From positions 1,201,830-1,265,829 of the forward strand of contig NZ_JH470338.1 in assembly GCF_000239695.1 (NCBI RefSeq): a stretch of DNA of 64,000 nucleotides, written 5' to 3'. How positions within the stretch are numbered: position 1 is the stretch's first letter; every line of letters begins with the position of its first letter. Made by a program: the position numbers and the translations under genes. The stretch comes from Actinomyces graevenitzii C83. GTDB lineage: Bacteria; Actinomycetota; Actinomycetes; Actinomycetales; Actinomycetaceae. The notes under the pieces are model-generated. The model was not told where the DNA came from, searched no databases, and saw only the letters and a program-made list of their open reading frames with translations. Below are positions 61,831 to 64,000 of this stretch, piece by piece.

Positions 61831-64000
61831 TTAGGCCTCGCTAGCCTCAGCAGCCTTAGCAGCGCTGGTCTTAGCAGCGCTGGCCTTGGCCTTCGAGGTT
61901 TTGCTGGTGGCAGCCTTGCTGGTCTTGGCAGCGCTGGTTTTGGTACCAGCGGCCTTGGTGGCGGCCTTGGTAGCGGCCTTCTTAGCTGTGGTCTTAGTTG
62001 CCGTCTTTTTGGTGGTGGTCTTCTTGGCGGCAGTCTTCTTAGCCGGACCCTTGGCGCGCTTTTCAGCCAAACGCTCATAGGCCAGCTCAGGGGTCACGGT
62101 AGCCGGGTCGTCGTCGCGGCGCAGGGTCACATTGGTTTTACCGTCGGTGAAGTAGGGGCCAAAACGCCCGTCCTTAATGACCACCGGTAGCCCAGAGTTA
62201 GGGTCAGTGCCCAGTTCACGCAGCGGGCCCTTGGGAGCAGCCGCGCCACGCCTACGCTTGGGCTGGCTAAACAGCTCCAGCGCCTGCTCTAGGGTCACCG
62301 TGAACAGCTCAGCCTCGGTTTCTAGTGAACGCGAGTCCTTGCCCTTGGTTAGGTAGGGGCCGTAGCGACCGTTTTGGGCAGTGATTTCTACGCCTTCAGC
62401 GTCCGTGCCCACCACGCGCGGCAAGCTCAGTAGCTTAAGGGCGTCGTCGAGAGTGACGCTGGACAGGTCCATGTCCTTAAACAGGCTGGCAGTGCGGGGC
62501 TTGGGCTTAGCGGCCTTACGTGTGCGCTTTTTACCCTCGGTTTCCGCCTCCGGTTCCGGCTCCGGCAAAACCTCGGAAACATAGGGTCCAAAACGCCCGC
62601 TCTTAGCCACAATCATGTGCCCAGTTTCTGGGTCAACACCCAGCTCACGGCCATCTTCAGCGGCTACCGCAAACAGCTCGTGGGCCTTAGCTACGCTGAG
62701 CTCGTCAGGGGCCAGGTCTGCGGGCACATTAGCCCGCTTACCTTCAGCGTCCTCCAGGTAGGGGCCGTAGCGGCCCACACGCAGAGTGATACCGTCACCA
62801 ATTTCCATGGAATTAACCGCGCGAGCATCAATTTCACCCAGGTTATCCACCAAAGTTTTTAGGCCCGCACCGTGAATATTGGCTTGCGGGTCAGCTGCTA
62901 TATCGCCGTTATAGAAGCGACGCAGCCAAGCCACACGCTCTTCTTCACCCAACGCAATACGGTCCAGGTCAGCCTCCATGGAGGCGGTGAAGTCATAATC
63001 CACCATCTGCGCGAAGTTTTCTTCCAGCAGACGGGTGACGGCGAAAGCCAGCCACGTGGGCACCAGCGCCTGGCCCCGGTGATCCACATAGCCACGATCG
63101 CTAATTACGCTCATGATCGAGGCATAGGTGGAGGGGCGGCCAATTTCGCGCTCTTCCAGGGCCTTAACCAGTGAAGCTTCGGTGTAGCGCGGCGGCGGGG
63201 TGGTTTCGTGCCCAGAGGCCTGCACTTGGCGGGTCTCCAGCTCCTGACCAGTGCTTACTTCTGGCAGACGCACATCTTTAGCGTCACCCTCGTAGCGGTC
63301 AGCGTCACGGCCTTCCTCGTAGGCGGCCAGGAATCCCTTAAAGGTAATTACTGTTCCCGACGCCGTCAGTTCAGCCTGCTTAAAGCTTGCGTCCCCGTTT
63401 AGGGGGGCCTGCACATGGATCACGGCGGTAGAGCCGGTGGCGTTAGCCATCTGTGAGGCCACCGTGCGCTTCCAAATCAGCTCATACAGCTTGAACTGCA
63501 CCGGCTGCAGGGAGTCTTTAACCTCACTGGGAGTGCGGAAGTGGTCGCCAGCAGGGCGGATAGCTTCGTGCGCCTCCTGGGCGCCCTTGTTTTTGGTGGC
63601 GTAAACACGCGGTTTCTCGGGCACATACTGGCTACCGTAAAGCTCACCGATCTGGGTGCGGGCGGCGGCCACAGCCTGGCTAGAAAGCGCGGTGGAGTCG
63701 GTACGCATATAGGTGATGTAACCGGACTCGTACAGGCCCTGAGCTACACGCATAGTGTCGCGCGAGTTCAGGCGCAGTTTACGCGAGGCCTCCTGCTGCA
63801 AGGTGGAGGTGGTGAACGGCGGGGCCGGACGGCGGGTGTAGGGGCGGGTTTCCACCTTGCCCACCTGGGCTTGGGCCTGCTCAATAGCCTGCGCCACGGC
63901 CTGCGCGTCAGCCTCATGCAGGTGCACCACCTTGGCGGCCTGAGCCTGGGAGGTTAGTGCGGCGTCGTCGGCAAAATCGCGGCCAGTAGCCACCCGACGC
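61831..64000 (-). CDS. topA: DNA topoisomerase I, C-terminal part (5' end outside window)
   Basis: About 723 codons, open to the right edge; the frame continues upstream of GTG 63993 as RRVATGRDFADDA, so that codon is internal. Active-site Tyr in GYITYMRTDSTALS; TEASLVKALEEREIGRPSTYA and IMSVISDRGYVDHRG are typical. The C-terminus has repeated topoisomerase C-domains (GRYGPYLEDAEGKRAN, RFGPYVSEVLP, GRYGPYLTKGKDSR, GRFGPYFTDGKTNV) and ends in an ~80-residue Lys/Ala/Thr tail as in actinobacterial TopA, which aids processive relaxation. No zinc fingers. Confidence 0.96.
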   Translation of the reverse strand, partial: RRVATGRDFADDAALTSQAQAAKVVHLHEADAQAVAQAIEQAQAQVGKVETRPYTRRPAPPFTTSTLQQEASRKLRLNSRDTMRVAQGLYESGYITYMRTDSTALSSQAVAAARTQIGELYGSQYVPEKPRVYATKNKGAQEAHEAIRPAGDHFRTPSEVKDSLQPVQFKLYELIWKRTVASQMANATGSTAVIHVQAPLNGDASFKQAELTASGTVITFKGFLAAYEEGRDADRYEGDAKDVRLPEVSTGQELETRQVQASGHETTPPPRYTEASLVKALEEREIGRPSTYASIMSVISDRGYVDHRGQALVPTWLAFAVTRLLEENFAQMVDYDFTASMEADLDRIALGEEERVAWLRRFYNGDIAADPQANIHGAGLKTLVDNLGEIDARAVNSMEIGDGITLRVGRYGPYLEDAEGKRANVPADLAPDELSVAKAHELFAVAAEDGRELGVDPETGHMIVAKSGRFGPYVSEVLPEPEPEAETEGKKRTRKAAKPKPRTASLFKDMDLSSVTLDDALKLLSLPRVVGTDAEGVEITAQNGRYGPYLTKGKDSRSLETEAELFTVTLEQALELFSQPKRRRGAAAPKGPLRELGTDPNSGLPVVIKDGRFGPYFTDGKTNVTLRRDDDPATVTPELAYERLAEKRAKGPAKKTAAKKTTTKKTATKTTAKKAATKAATKAAGTKTSAAKTSKAATSKTSKAKASAAKTSAAKAAEASEA

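Overview
The window is from a moderately high-GC actinobacterium. Gene content and order (FHA/Ser-Thr kinase/WXG100 cluster, a bS22-type miniature ribosomal protein next to an excisionase-type HTH gene, topA-tmk-holB, Ppk1 beside a Nudix-histidine phosphatase fusion, overlapping GTGA/ATGA starts, GTG and TTG starts) point to the Actinomycetales, probably Actinomycetaceae. The genus cannot be fixed from the sequence alone. No rRNA, CRISPR array, transposase or prophage was seen.

Region 1 (1-25.9 kb, all minus strand) is one large, mostly overlapping gene cluster. In transcription order it encodes a giant anchored beta-propeller/Ig-like/FnIII protein, a MoxR ATPase, a DUF58 protein, a transglutaminase-like membrane protein lacking its catalytic Cys, an RDD-FHA protein, a PP2C phosphatase, a long FHA protein split by a frameshift, a membrane Ser/Thr kinase, a small FHA-like protein, an EssC/EccC-type ATPase with fused ubiquitin-like and FHA domains, two WXG100 proteins, and a WXG100-lipase fusion cut by the left edge. 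I read this as a type VII-like secretion system wired into kinase/phosphatase/FHA signalling, with a candidate lipase effector.

Region 2 (26-45 kb) is mainly metabolic. It holds metF-metE behind a probably leaderless Cys/Met-rich leader peptide, a MenE-type ligase, a PLDc_N-type membrane protein, a histidine phosphatase, a MarR regulator with odd CGQ repeats, bS22 and its HTH neighbour, a TrkH/TrkA potassium system, a four-gene pentose/polyol operon (GpsA-like, AraM-like, AraB, AraD; no AraA) that ends in 13-bp tandem repeats and a strong terminator, and an M18 aminopeptidase.

Region 3 (44.7-52.5 kb) holds two divergent paralogous Tat-signal proteins (one interrupted by an in-frame TAG), a Nudix-phosphatase fusion with a 48-bp tandem repeat, Ppk1, an unknown protein and tRNA-Lys(UUU).

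Region 4 (52.5-57.5 kb) is an AT-richer accessory island just after tRNA-Lys. It carries a frameshifted Excalibur lipoprotein, two tandem genes for 44- and 46-residue cationic amphipathic peptides with strong ribosome sites and matching terminators, and about nine small membrane proteins that are paralogues of one another, some decayed, plus repeated upstream segments. This is the best candidate for an undescribed system (peptide plus membrane-protein modules). Region 5 (57.5-64 kb) returns to core genes: inositol monophosphatase, an organophosphate-type MFS transporter, holB, tmk and the 3' part of topA.
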